From positions 1 to 64,000 of the forward strand of contig CBDFFR010000006.1 of the NCBI GenBank assembly GCA_965246845.1: 64,000 nucleotides of DNA, read 5' to 3'. Positions 9,627-16,920 of this stretch are shown in pieces. The DNA is from JBBRMW01 sp965246845. GTDB lineage: Bacteria; Chloroflexota; Anaerolineae; Aggregatilineales; UBA2796. The notes under the pieces are model-generated. The model did not search any database. It was not told the origin of the DNA and saw only the letters and a program-made list of their open reading frames with translations. Position 1 is the stretch's first letter, and every line of letters begins with the position of its first letter. Both the position numbers and the translations under genes were made by a program.

Positions 9627-10733
9627 TCAGCGGAAGTAGAAGATCATGAACGCGACCAGCGCGAACACACCGATGATGACCGCAAATACGAACGCAGTTT
9701 GGCGCTTGTCGTCGGGGAGCGGCGGCGCAGGCTTGTCGGAGGGCGGTGGCAGATCGGGCGAACCGCTGCGGGGTTCCGGTGACTCGCGCAGGCGTGGCAC
9801 ATTGCCTGCCGTCACGCTGATGTCGCGGATGTACAGTTCATCGACGGCCATTTTGCGGACATTGGCGCTGTCATTGTCGTTGGCGATTTCGCGCAGCTTG
9901 TCGATAGCAAGTACAGAGAGGATCGGGTCGGCTTTATCGATCAGATAGGCGAGCAGTTCCACCGCGCGGTAGCGCTGGAAGGGCGACCCGCTGCGCAGAC
10001 CGTCCGCGATACCATAGGGTAGTTCAGGCGGGGCTTCCGCGCGCAGGACAATATCGGCAGCGAAGCCGGGCAGCCCTCCACTCCAGCTTGCAGCTTTGCC
10101 TTTCGAGTTGCGCGGCAGTTCGGCGGCGACATATTCCGCGAGCCGCGCCGCCGTGATCACGCCTGCGGGGTCCGCTGCCGCGCCGCGCAGACCGAGCAAG
10201 ACCTGCGCGGTGAATGGCGTCGCGTCGTCGTCGCCCCAGCGCTCGCGGCTGGTGAACGCGGTCGGACCGCTGGCAAGGATGATCCGCGCCTTTTCGTTGA
10301 ACAGGTCGGCATTGAGTCCCAAGTAGGCGGGCAGTGCGTCCAGTGCTTCCGGGCGCTCGATTGGCGCGTCGATGATCAGCAGGACATGCCGCGCCGGGAA
10401 CGCTTCCACCTGCCGCAGCAAGCGGCTTAGGCTGAGGCCGCTATTCGGCACGGCGGCATCGGTGCTGAACAGGCACAGCGTATCGGCGTCGGGGAGCGCT
10501 CGGCCTGCAAAGTAGATAATCGCGAAATCGGCGTTTTGCAGGCGCGTCAATTCGCGCGTGACCGCGCCGCGTGTAGCCTGCTGGTCCAGCAGAGTCGCGA
10601 CTTCGAGCTTATATTGCCAGCGCAGGCAGCTCGAAACTGCATCGGCATTGCGAACAGCGCCGGGCTGGCGAGGCTGATTTTGATATTTATCCAGACCGAT
10701 GACGAGTGCGAGCGAACGGGGGTAGGTAAACAT
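9627..10733 (-). CDS. Caspase-like (C14) protein lacking the catalytic His-Cys pair, with C-terminal membrane anchor
   Basis: The 368-residue protein begins MFTYPRSLALVIGLDKYQ, the first strand of the caspase/metacaspase fold, followed by an AVRNADAV segment typical of the family. In the histidine motif, normally YFAGHG, this protein reads YFAGRAL (Arg78). In the cysteine motif, normally LLIIDAC, it reads LLIIDAPIERP (Pro124). Both catalytic residues are therefore absent. Residues about 240-320 are helical and HEAT-like (FQRYRAVELLAYLI). A Pro-rich linker leads to a single C-terminal span FVFAVIIGVFALVAFMIFYF, placing the bulk in the cytoplasm. A longer upstream frame to 10889 exists, but MFTYPRS matches family N-termini. 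The gene is divergent from the acidic-protein gene. I read it as a pseudo-protease with a scaffold or sensor role. Confidence 0.7.
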   Translation of the reverse strand: MFTYPRSLALVIGLDKYQNQPRQPGAVRNADAVSSCLRWQYKLEVATLLDQQATRGAVTRELTRLQNADFAIIYFAGRALPDADTLCLFSTDAAVPNSGLSLSRLLRQVEAFPARHVLLIIDAPIERPEALDALPAYLGLNADLFNEKARIILASGPTAFTSRERWGDDDATPFTAQVLLGLRGAAADPAGVITAARLAEYVAAELPRNSKGKAASWSGGLPGFAADIVLRAEAPPELPYGIADGLRSGSPFQRYRAVELLAYLIDKADPILSVLAIDKLREIANDNDSANVRKMAVDELYIRDISVTAGNVPRLRESPEPRSGSPDLPPPSDKPAPPLPDDKRQTAFVFAVIIGVFALVAFMIFYFR

Positions 10734-10818
10734 ACCGAAAGGGACCCGATCAAGTGTGCGAATTTTACGGCGGGTGAGGGATTGTCGCCAAATCTTGCAC
10801 AAATTGGCGTGCGGGTGA

Positions 10819-10847
10819 TTGTCATTGAGAAACGTTTCCGCTACAAT
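10819..10847 (+). promoter_or_regulatory. Sigma-70-type promoter for the acidic protein gene
   Basis: TTGTCA (10819-10824) and TACAAT (10842-10847) are separated by exactly 17 bases. They lie 37 bases upstream of the ATG at 10884, in the divergent region with the caspase-like gene. Confidence 0.7.
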
Positions 10848-10883
10848 GCGAATCGACCTACCTTCGTGAAGGAGCCAGAACCG

Positions 10884-11123
10884 ATGCAAGCCTTGATGGA
10901 CGATACTTTGCTCGTGACCGACCTTTTGGATGCCGATCCGCTGCTCGCCCGTCGGGGCGCTCCGGTGAACGCGGCGACCGACGACGATCTGGAAGAGATC
11001 GACGACGACGATCTGGACGATCTGGATGATGATGACCTTGAGGACGACGACCTGCTCGACGACGAAGACGATGAACTCTTCGACGACGAAGAGGAAGCCG
11101 ACGACGAGGACGACGAATACTAG
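10884..11123 (+). CDS. Highly acidic small protein of unknown function
   Basis: A 79-residue protein starting MQALMDDTLLVTDLLDADPL. From about residue 33 to the end it is almost entirely Asp and Glu with a few Leu, ending DDEDDEY. The ATG is preceded by AAGGAG at good spacing and by a strong promoter, so I prefer this start to a longer frame reaching back to 10536. The acidic tail recalls the C-terminal region of the RNA polymerase delta subunit and DNA-mimic proteins, but no folded domain is recognisable and no function can be assigned. Such a tail could bind basic proteins or metal ions. Confidence 0.65.
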   Translation: MQALMDDTLLVTDLLDADPLLARRGAPVNAATDDDLEEIDDDDLDDLDDDDLEDDDLLDDEDDELFDDEEEADDEDDEY

Positions 11124-11168
11124 ACTGCTGCAATCCCGGAAAATCGAAAGTCGGATGCTATTTCGCTG

Positions 11169-11195
11169 TGGGCGGACACATCGGTCCGCCCCTAC
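11169..11195. repeat. Intergenic inverted repeat, family 1
   Basis: TGGGCGGACACATCGGTCCG followed by CCCCTAC, the same core as the copy at 7967. Confidence 0.8.
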
Positions 11196-11277
11196 GAGCT
11201 GCGCCCCGAAAAATCGAAAATAGGACGCAGAGAATACTAGGCACGCCGTCTGGTTCCTCTCCTTTTAGAAAATGTTC

Positions 11278-11301
11278 AAGCGGAGCCGCAAGGTTCCGCT
11301 T
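11278..11301 (+). terminator. Hairpin with GCAA tetraloop, possible terminator
   Basis: AAGCGGAGCC pairs with GGTTCCGCTT (one G-T wobble) across a GCAA tetraloop and is followed by TTGCTT. The stem is strong but the U tract is imperfect. It could end the acidic-protein transcript. Confidence 0.5.
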
Positions 11302-11441
11302 TTGCTTATGGTCTGAACCGCGTAAAAGAAAGAGTGCATCGGGTCGGATGTATGACAAATTTTCCATGCAGCGGACCGTTTTCGAGCGGTCTGCGTATAG
11401 AGTCATTGTCGGATTCGATTACGCTGCGGGGATTTCAAGCG

Positions 11442-12365
11442 ATGCGTACAATTCTGGTTCGGATGCTGCTGTTACCGCTTCTATTCGTCGTCGGCTGCGC
11501 GGGTATGAACCCGACCGTCGATATTCTGAACAAGGGCGCGATTTCCTACATGACGGTGAAACTGTCCGAAGGCGATGTGAACGGGCTTGTGCGCTCCATC
11601 GCTGGCACAGGTTCGACGGCGTGGCTGCTCAACCCGCTGGTCGATCTGCGCGAGGGCGAACTCGTGATCAACGGGCAGGTACGGCAGGGTAACGCGCTCG
11701 TCTTCGCCAGCCTGACAGGGAGCCTCGGCGTGGCGAATGGCTGGTTCACGGTGAATATTTCCGGGTTGCGTGTCGGGGCATGGACCGCGGATGCGTCGGC
11801 GCTCGCGCGTATCAATAAGGACATCGCGGCGGGGCTGGCGCGTAGCGCGGCGCAGAATGCCAACGGGACGAAGTTCGTCAACCTGACGGTCGGCGGCGGC
11901 CAGCTCACCATCGGGATGCAGACCCCGATCCAGCCGGGGAACGCGGCGATCCGGGTCGATACCGACGCGAACAATTACTATGTCACGCTTCGGTTTACGG
12001 CGGCGGACTTGCGCACTTACCTCGCCCCGATCTTCGGCGGGACGGATAAGCCCTGGCTGCTCAACCCACAGATCACGTTCGGCAACGGACAGATGACGGT
12101 CACGGGTGATCTCTTCGACAAAGAGAAGAATAGCACCTCGCCAATGAGCCTGACGCTCGCACTCAGCGGCCAAAACGGACAAATCTCGCTCTCTGTGGTA
12201 AATCTGACGTTCGGGACGTGGGCGGTCCCGCCGGAATGGTTCAAGGGCGTCAACGAGGGCTTGTCGGCGCTCGCGACGGGTGGCGCAGCGGCGGGGCGCA
12301 TCGATAGCCTTGTATTGAATGCGTCCGGCCTGACGGTGCGGGTGCGCTGGCCGCGTACCCCGTAA
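11442..12365 (+). CDS. Lipoprotein of unknown function
   Basis: A 307-residue protein with a short N-terminal signal ending in the lipobox VVGCAG (Cys19), so it is probably anchored on the outer face of the membrane. The rest is beta-rich and contains two similar halves: SYMTVKLSEGDVNGLV with WLLNPLVDLREGELVINGQV, and YYVTLRFTAADLRTYL with WLLNPQITFGNGQMTVTG. This suggests a duplicated domain, perhaps of a lipid- or ligand-binding BPI/LolA-like shape, but that is a guess. An upstream in-frame ATG at 11334 is less likely because the signal peptide starts at 11442. The following gene starts after a repeat-filled gap. Confidence 0.8.
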   Translation: MRTILVRMLLLPLLFVVGCAGMNPTVDILNKGAISYMTVKLSEGDVNGLVRSIAGTGSTAWLLNPLVDLREGELVINGQVRQGNALVFASLTGSLGVANGWFTVNISGLRVGAWTADASALARINKDIAAGLARSAAQNANGTKFVNLTVGGGQLTIGMQTPIQPGNAAIRVDTDANNYYVTLRFTAADLRTYLAPIFGGTDKPWLLNPQITFGNGQMTVTGDLFDKEKNSTSPMSLTLALSGQNGQISLSVVNLTFGTWAVPPEWFKGVNEGLSALATGGAAAGRIDSLVLNASGLTVRVRWPRTP

Positions 12366-12377
12366 GAGGAGGACATC

Positions 12378-12518
12378 AGACTTTAGCACCCGGCAATGAA
12401 GTGACCGGGCTGAAACTAGGCGACACAAGTTTGCACGTTTCAAAAACATACAGCCATGTCGCTGGGGTGATACGGTGCGGTCCCTAAGTTGAGCGCGGCG
12501 GCTTTAGCCCGGCGCCTC
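12378..12518. repeat. Palindromic intergenic repeat, family 2 (copy 2)
   Basis: The left arm holds CACCCGGCAATGAAGTGACC and GGGCTGAAACTAGG. The right arm holds CCCTAAGTTGAGCGCGGCGG and CTTTAGCCCGGCGCC. The arrangement matches the copies at 3593 and 16739: arms ending in the same GCTTTAGCCC motif, with CCTA/TAGG pairing inside. Confidence 0.7.
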
Positions 12519-12593
12519 GGTTTGGATTGACGCTGATGGCTGATCGCCGACGGCTCGACTACAATACCCGCTGCACCACAAGAGCATACACCT

Positions 12594-13781
12594 TTGGCAA
12601 ATGTAACCCTCCAGCGTGTCGAACGGCTGGCTCCGACGCTCGCAACCTTGACTTTCGCGCGGCTCATCCTGAATGGGATGCGCCGCTTTCCGTATCTCGT
12701 GTTGACGCCGCTCGCGGCTACGCTCGGCGTGCCACGCGCCACGCTCGAAACAGTCCTCTCGCTGACGTGGGTGCTATCGCTGATCAGCCCGTTAGCCAGC
12801 CCGTTCATTGAGCGCGGACGCAAGCGCGTGATGCTGGTCGGCCTGGGGCTATTCGTGATCGGCGCGGGGCTGGCGGCGGTCGGGCAGACCTTCGGCTTCG
12901 TCGCGCTGGCGCTGGCGTTCGGCAGCCTTTCCAAAACGCTCTACGATCCCTCGATGCTGGCTTACGTGGGCGATCATGTGCCATTCGCGCGGCGCGGCAT
13001 GGCGATTGGGGTCACGGAACTGGCGTGGTCCGGCTCGCTGGTCACGTTTGGACCGCTCTCCGCGTTCCTGATTACGCGCGTCGGACCCGGCGCAATCTTC
13101 GGACTGCTCGCGATCTGCGCGGCGGTGGCGTGGCTGGTGCTGCTGCGCGTGTTGCCCAATGACACCGCACAACGCACGCTGGAAGGTAGCGACCGCCCTG
13201 CCGCCGGGGTCGCGATTCGGTCGATTTTGCAATCGCACCCGGCGCTGGTCCTGCTGCTGGCGATTTTCCTGATTGCTCTCGCCTTCGACCTGTTCCTGAT
13301 CATCTACGAAAGCTGGCTGATCGAGAACTTCAAACTCGATACCCTTACGATTGGCAATCTGTCGTTCGTGTTCGGCGCGGCGGAACTCGGCGGCGAAGCG
13401 GTGATCATTTTCCTCTCGGATCGCGTCGGGAAGAAGCGTCTGGCGGTCGCGGCAGCGCTCGCAACGGCGGTAACTTACGTCGTGCTTGGCCTGACGTCCG
13501 CGACATTCGCGCTCGCGATGCTGACGCTCTTCCTGATGTTCTTCTGTTTCGAGATCAGCACGATCAGCGTGTCGCCGCTCGCTACCGAAATCGCGCCCGC
13601 CGCGCGTGGTTACATGCTGACCTTCATCTGGTCCTCGGTGGCGCTGGGTCGCGCGTTGGGGACCTTCGGCGGTGGGGTATTGTTCCGCGCTGCCGGGTTC
13701 GGCGCGAATATGGGCGTCGCGGCGGTGCTTTCGGCGGTGGCAGGCGTGCTGTTGTGGGCATTCTTCCGGCTGCGTGACTAG
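12594..13781 (+). CDS. MFS transporter
   Basis: A major facilitator superfamily permease of 395 residues with about 12 membrane spans. The conserved loop between spans 2 and 3 is visible as PFIERGRKRVMLVGLGLFVI. A charged central loop (about residues 190-205) separates two six-span halves, as usual. A TTG at 12594 is the proposed start because it includes a full first span. The first ATG (12678) would cut it. The substrate cannot be inferred; the general shape fits drug or metabolite exporters. The last four bases overlap the convergent GNAT gene. Confidence 0.85.
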   Translation: MANVTLQRVERLAPTLATLTFARLILNGMRRFPYLVLTPLAATLGVPRATLETVLSLTWVLSLISPLASPFIERGRKRVMLVGLGLFVIGAGLAAVGQTFGFVALALAFGSLSKTLYDPSMLAYVGDHVPFARRGMAIGVTELAWSGSLVTFGPLSAFLITRVGPGAIFGLLAICAAVAWLVLLRVLPNDTAQRTLEGSDRPAAGVAIRSILQSHPALVLLLAIFLIALAFDLFLIIYESWLIENFKLDTLTIGNLSFVFGAAELGGEAVIIFLSDRVGKKRLAVAAALATAVTYVVLGLTSATFALAMLTLFLMFFCFEISTISVSPLATEIAPAARGYMLTFIWSSVALGRALGTFGGGVLFRAAGFGANMGVAAVLSAVAGVLLWAFFRLRD

Positions 13782-14617
13782 CTCGTACCGAAGCTGGCCT
13801 GCCCGTAGAGGGCTTGCAGATTGCGTGGTTCGGCATTCCCGCCGCGCCGCATATGCGCAATGGAGCGGCTCTGTGTGAAGCCATAGCGCTCGATGATCGA
13901 CCTGACCTGGGCGTTGCTATCATTGAAAATCACGCGCGGCGGCTCGTCGTATTCGAGCGTCAGCGCTGCCTGTAGCAATGCTTCCGCGTCGGTGGCGCTC
14001 TCTGCGAGCCAGGGACCGACCATCCAGCCCTGCGCGATTGCGTATCCAGTCAAACGCCCTTCTGCTTCACTGACGAACGCGCGTCCGGGGTTCAATTCCA
14101 GCAAGCGCGCGATGATACGCGGACGAGGCGCGCCGAATAGCCGTTCATCCAATGCTTCAAGCGCATCTTCCGGTTTGGCGCGGCGAATAACGGGCGGCAG
14201 CGTTCCAGTGAGCGGGATGTGTTCGAGACGATCCCAGCGTTGCGCGCGGCTGTCTTCGACAAAGCCCAGCTTCCGGTACAGATATTCGCCCTTCGCGGTC
14301 GCATCCAGCAATTGCACCATGCAACCATCGGCTTCCAGCAAGCCGATTACATGCGTCATGAGCGCGGTCCCGATGCCGCCCTTCTGCACAGCGGGATGCA
14401 CCCCCATCTGACCGATGTAGCCGAAGCTGCCATAATTCGACGCGCCGACCGCGCCGACAATCCGGTCATCGTGCCACGCACAGGTGAAATATTTCGACTG
14501 GGTTGGGTAGTAGCGCCGTAAGGTCTCTGCTTGCCCCGTACCGCCGAACGCGAGATCGAGCAGGCTCCCTGCTTCGTCGAAATCGGCGGGTGTGAGCGGC
14601 GTAATTGTTAGCGTCAA
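13778..14617 (-). CDS. Tandem GNAT-family N-acetyltransferase
   Basis: A 279-residue protein with two acetyltransferase-fold halves. The N-terminal half has the acetyl-CoA loop, MGVHPAVQKGGIGTALMTHV, and ends with YLYRKLGFVEDSRAQRW. The C-terminal half (from about residue 140, VIRRAKPEDALEAL) ends in a second degenerate copy, SIIERYGFTQSRSIAHMRRG, and probably is not catalytic. The TTG start at 14617 overlaps the stop of the upstream FemAB-like gene (TTGA), and GGA precedes it, so the two are coupled. The substrate is unknown; the partner suggests cell-envelope or amino-group chemistry, but that is inference. Confidence 0.85.
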   Translation of the reverse strand: MTLTITPLTPADFDEAGSLLDLAFGGTGQAETLRRYYPTQSKYFTCAWHDDRIVGAVGASNYGSFGYIGQMGVHPAVQKGGIGTALMTHVIGLLEADGCMVQLLDATAKGEYLYRKLGFVEDSRAQRWDRLEHIPLTGTLPPVIRRAKPEDALEALDERLFGAPRPRIIARLLELNPGRAFVSEAEGRLTGYAIAQGWMVGPWLAESATDAEALLQAALTLEYDEPPRVIFNDSNAQVRSIIERYGFTQSRSIAHMRRGGNAEPRNLQALYGQASFGTS

Positions 14618-15744
14618 GAGTTTTCCTCTGGGTCGTGACCCGGCTTGTTCGCAGCATCGTTTTTTGGTTCGTGGCTTGCCCGACCCCGTAAGCGTTTCAA
14701 CAAGTTCAGTGCCGCCGGGACCGCGCGCGTATACAGCGCGTATAGCGCCGCCGACGGCACATAATCATATGCTCCTGCAGTGCGCGTGACGACCCCGCCG
14801 AAGCCTTCTTTCCAGCGGAAAACGCCCCACATCGGGTCGCTTTCATCGAAGACATCAGGCGCACCCCAAAAATCGTAGCGCGTGCAGCCCTGCGCCTTTG
14901 CCCAGCAAATCGCTTCCCATTGCAACAGGTAGGTCGGCATCAGGTTACGATGTTCGCTGCTCGACGCACCATAGAAGTACCAGCAGGTCCGCCCAAATTT
15001 GAATAGGACGACATGCGCCAGCGCTTGCCCTTCGTATTCCGCGATGAGCGCGTGCGCGATGCCCGCCCGCATGAGCGCGCCCCATTCATCCTCATAATAG
15101 CTGAATGGCCGCGTCAGGAACCCGTCGCGCGCGCCCGTCTCCGCATACAGTTTATAGAGCAGCGGCAAATCGTCGGGTGTCCCGGCACGGACTGTCACGC
15201 CATGTTTGGGAGCATAGCGCACCTTGTAGCGCGTCGATTGGCTCATATTTTTGAGGAGCGCGTCTTCGCCCGGCGCGAGGTCCAGCACGAGCGTATTGCG
15301 ATATTGCACTTGGCTTTCGGAGAGCCGCCAGCCGCGTTGCTCAAGTTCCGCGACGAACGCTACGCCAGTCGCGTCAGGGCGCGCGTCCGGCGGAATGCCA
15401 TAACCGACAGGCAAATCCGGGTCGATTTTCAGCCAGATCAAACGGTAACGCCGTGCGAGGTGTTCCAATCCGTCGAGCATCGCGGTTCGCGTCGCTATAT
15501 CTGCATAATCGAGCAAAGGTCCGCGCGGGATATAACCGACACGCAGCGGTCCGATTTGCCGGGTGAGGAGCAGCGCCGCACCCCGGTACGCGCCATTTAC
15601 GCTGTCCAGGGTGACAGCTTGTGGTATCCAACCCGTGCTGCGCCGTTTGAATTCGCCCCATTCAGCGCTTTGCAGGATATGCGCGCCGGGCAGGTCGCGG
15701 ATGTGCGCGTTCCAGTCATCGGGCAGGTGAGCAGTGTAGTTCAT
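14614..15744 (-). CDS. FemAB-family (peptidoglycan bridge aminoacyltransferase-like) protein
   Basis: FemX/FemAB proteins add amino acids from aminoacyl-tRNA to lipid II. This 376-residue protein has the paired GNAT-like folds of the family: HILQSAEWGEFKRRSTGW at the start, PRGPLLDYADI, LVLDLAPGEDALLKNMSQST with RYKVRYAPKHG, and AHVVLFKFGRTCWYFYGASS with AQGCTRYDFWG. A TATAAT-like box on the minus strand lies only 9 bases before the ATG, so the transcript may be almost leaderless (inference). It is the first gene of a two-gene operon with the tandem GNAT protein. In Gram-negative-like or monoderm Chloroflexota the exact substrate is not known. Confidence 0.85.
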   Translation of the reverse strand: MNYTAHLPDDWNAHIRDLPGAHILQSAEWGEFKRRSTGWIPQAVTLDSVNGAYRGAALLLTRQIGPLRVGYIPRGPLLDYADIATRTAMLDGLEHLARRYRLIWLKIDPDLPVGYGIPPDARPDATGVAFVAELEQRGWRLSESQVQYRNTLVLDLAPGEDALLKNMSQSTRYKVRYAPKHGVTVRAGTPDDLPLLYKLYAETGARDGFLTRPFSYYEDEWGALMRAGIAHALIAEYEGQALAHVVLFKFGRTCWYFYGASSSEHRNLMPTYLLQWEAICWAKAQGCTRYDFWGAPDVFDESDPMWGVFRWKEGFGGVVTRTAGAYDYVPSAALYALYTRAVPAALNLLKRLRGRASHEPKNDAANKPGHDPEENS

Positions 15745-15914
15745 AGCGGGATATTATAACGGACGCAGTGCGTTCCGAGGGTTTTTACAGGTTTTGAACA
15801 AGGTTTAGTCAAAGATAAGGTGTGCTTTAACCTATACGAAGAATAGCGCAATGGGGTTCCGATACATTGCTATATATGGTGTGTCAATCAAATCCTATAT
15901 GGAGTTCGTAAACC

Positions 15915-16652
15915 ATGCGTAAGATGTTTCTTGCTTTCGTCACCGTTCTGATGCTCGCCGCAACTGCCGCGACCGCCCCCGTACAAGCGCAAACCGCCAC
16001 CACCAAGACGATCACGCAGATCGCTGTCGGCAACCGCAATCTGACCACGCTGGTCGCCACGCTCAAAGCGACCGGGCTGGATGCCGTGCTTAACGGCGCG
16101 GGTCCGTTCACCGTCTTCGCGCCGACCAACGCGGCCTTTGCCAAGCTGGGAACCGCGACGATCAACGCGCTCCTCGCGGATACCGCCGCCCTTAGCGGCA
16201 TCCTGAAGTATCACGTCGTCTCCGGTACGGTTCCGGCGTCGGTCGTGGTCGGCCTGCAATCCGCGACGACGGTTCAGGGCAGCAAGGTCACGATCAAGGT
16301 CGCCAATGGCGGCGTGTTCCTGAATGGAACCGTCCGCGTCACGACAACGGACATCTTTGCCTCCAACGGTGTGATCCACCTGATCGATACCGTCTTGCTG
16401 CCGCCGACGAGCATTACCGAAGAGCTTGCCCTTTTCAATGTCGATACCCCGGTCGTGATCGACCCGAACGGCATTTCGACAGGTAACACAATCACCGCGT
16501 GCCAGACCTTCTTCATCGTCGGCACATGGCAGAACTTCGGCCTGCTGCGTGATGTCGGCTCCTACGTTGACCTGCGCAAGGCAACGATTGTTCCGGCCAG
16601 CTATGGACAAGTTGGCGGCTTCCCGAAGCCCGCGAACTGCGTAAACAAGTAG
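15915..16652 (+). CDS. Secreted fasciclin-domain protein
   Basis: A 245-residue exported protein. The signal peptide MRKMFLAFVTVLMLAATAAT is cleaved after AQA. One FAS1 domain follows (about residues 30-165) with the two hallmark segments GPFTVFAPTNAAFAKLG and ILKYHVVSG, and the closing NGVIHLIDTVLLPP. The remaining about 75 residues, with two cysteines, have no clear match. FAS1 domains mediate adhesion in the extracellular matrix. GGAG precedes the ATG at good spacing. A strong intrinsic terminator follows at 16684, so it is a single-gene transcript. Confidence 0.9.
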   Translation: MRKMFLAFVTVLMLAATAATAPVQAQTATTKTITQIAVGNRNLTTLVATLKATGLDAVLNGAGPFTVFAPTNAAFAKLGTATINALLADTAALSGILKYHVVSGTVPASVVVGLQSATTVQGSKVTIKVANGGVFLNGTVRVTTTDIFASNGVIHLIDTVLLPPTSITEELALFNVDTPVVIDPNGISTGNTITACQTFFIVGTWQNFGLLRDVGSYVDLRKATIVPASYGQVGGFPKPANCVNK

Positions 16653-16683
16653 GCTGGTTCTAAACCGTAGCAGGTAAAACGAA

Positions 16684-16717
16684 GGGCGCGCTGGATTGAC
16701 CAGCGCGCCCTTTTTTT
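16684..16717 (+). terminator. Rho-independent terminator of the fasciclin gene
   Basis: GGGCGCGCTGG, a five-base loop, and CCAGCGCGCCC form a perfect 11-bp stem followed by seven T. Confidence 0.93.
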
Positions 16718-16738
16718 GTTTGTCTCCGTACAAGCAAG

Positions 16739-16894
16739 GCGCGGGGCTAAAGCCGCCGCGCTCAACGTAGGCAGCTCAACTTGGCGCGTGCGGACGGGTG
16801 CGCTGTGTCATTGGAGTGCCTAGCTTCAGCCCGGTTGCTTCAGCACCGGGCGGCACAGAACACACTCCAGGGGCGGAACTGTGTGTCCGCCCAC
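16739..16894. repeat. Family 2 palindrome (copy 3) followed by a family 1 unit
   Basis: 16739-16851 carries GCGGGGCTAAAGCCGCCGCG with CTCAACGTAGG on one side, and CCTAGCTTCAGCCCGGTTGC plus CAGCACCGGGC on the other. 16868-16894 carries GGGGCGGAACTGTGTGTCCG with CCCAC. The gap is thus made entirely of repeats and one terminator. Confidence 0.7.
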
Positions 16895-16920
16895 GTCGCG
16901 GGTCAGCAATCCCTACGGTA

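Larger units (their letters stand above)
11124..11441. other. Gene-free stretch with repeat and hairpin
   Basis: This 318-base gap holds the family 1 palindrome (11169-11195). The palindrome is flanked by two similar 25-base segments built around GAAAATCGAAA (about 11135-11158 and 11204-11228), which could be a duplication left by insertion. It also holds a terminator-like hairpin at 11278-11301. No further gene is convincing. Confidence 0.6.

Noticed and set aside
10536..11123. A longer 195-codon version of the acidic protein
   Set aside because: The upstream part is antisense to the caspase-like gene and precedes both the promoter and the good ribosome site at 10884.
11481..12449. A 322-codon minus-strand open frame
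   Set aside because: It lies opposite the lipoprotein gene, which has a clear signal peptide and lipobox; the minus-strand translation is Arg-rich and unstructured.
12527..12565. TTGACG and TACAAT as a promoter for the MFS gene
   Set aside because: The spacing is 27 bases, too long for a sigma-70 promoter; only the minus-10-like box could be real.
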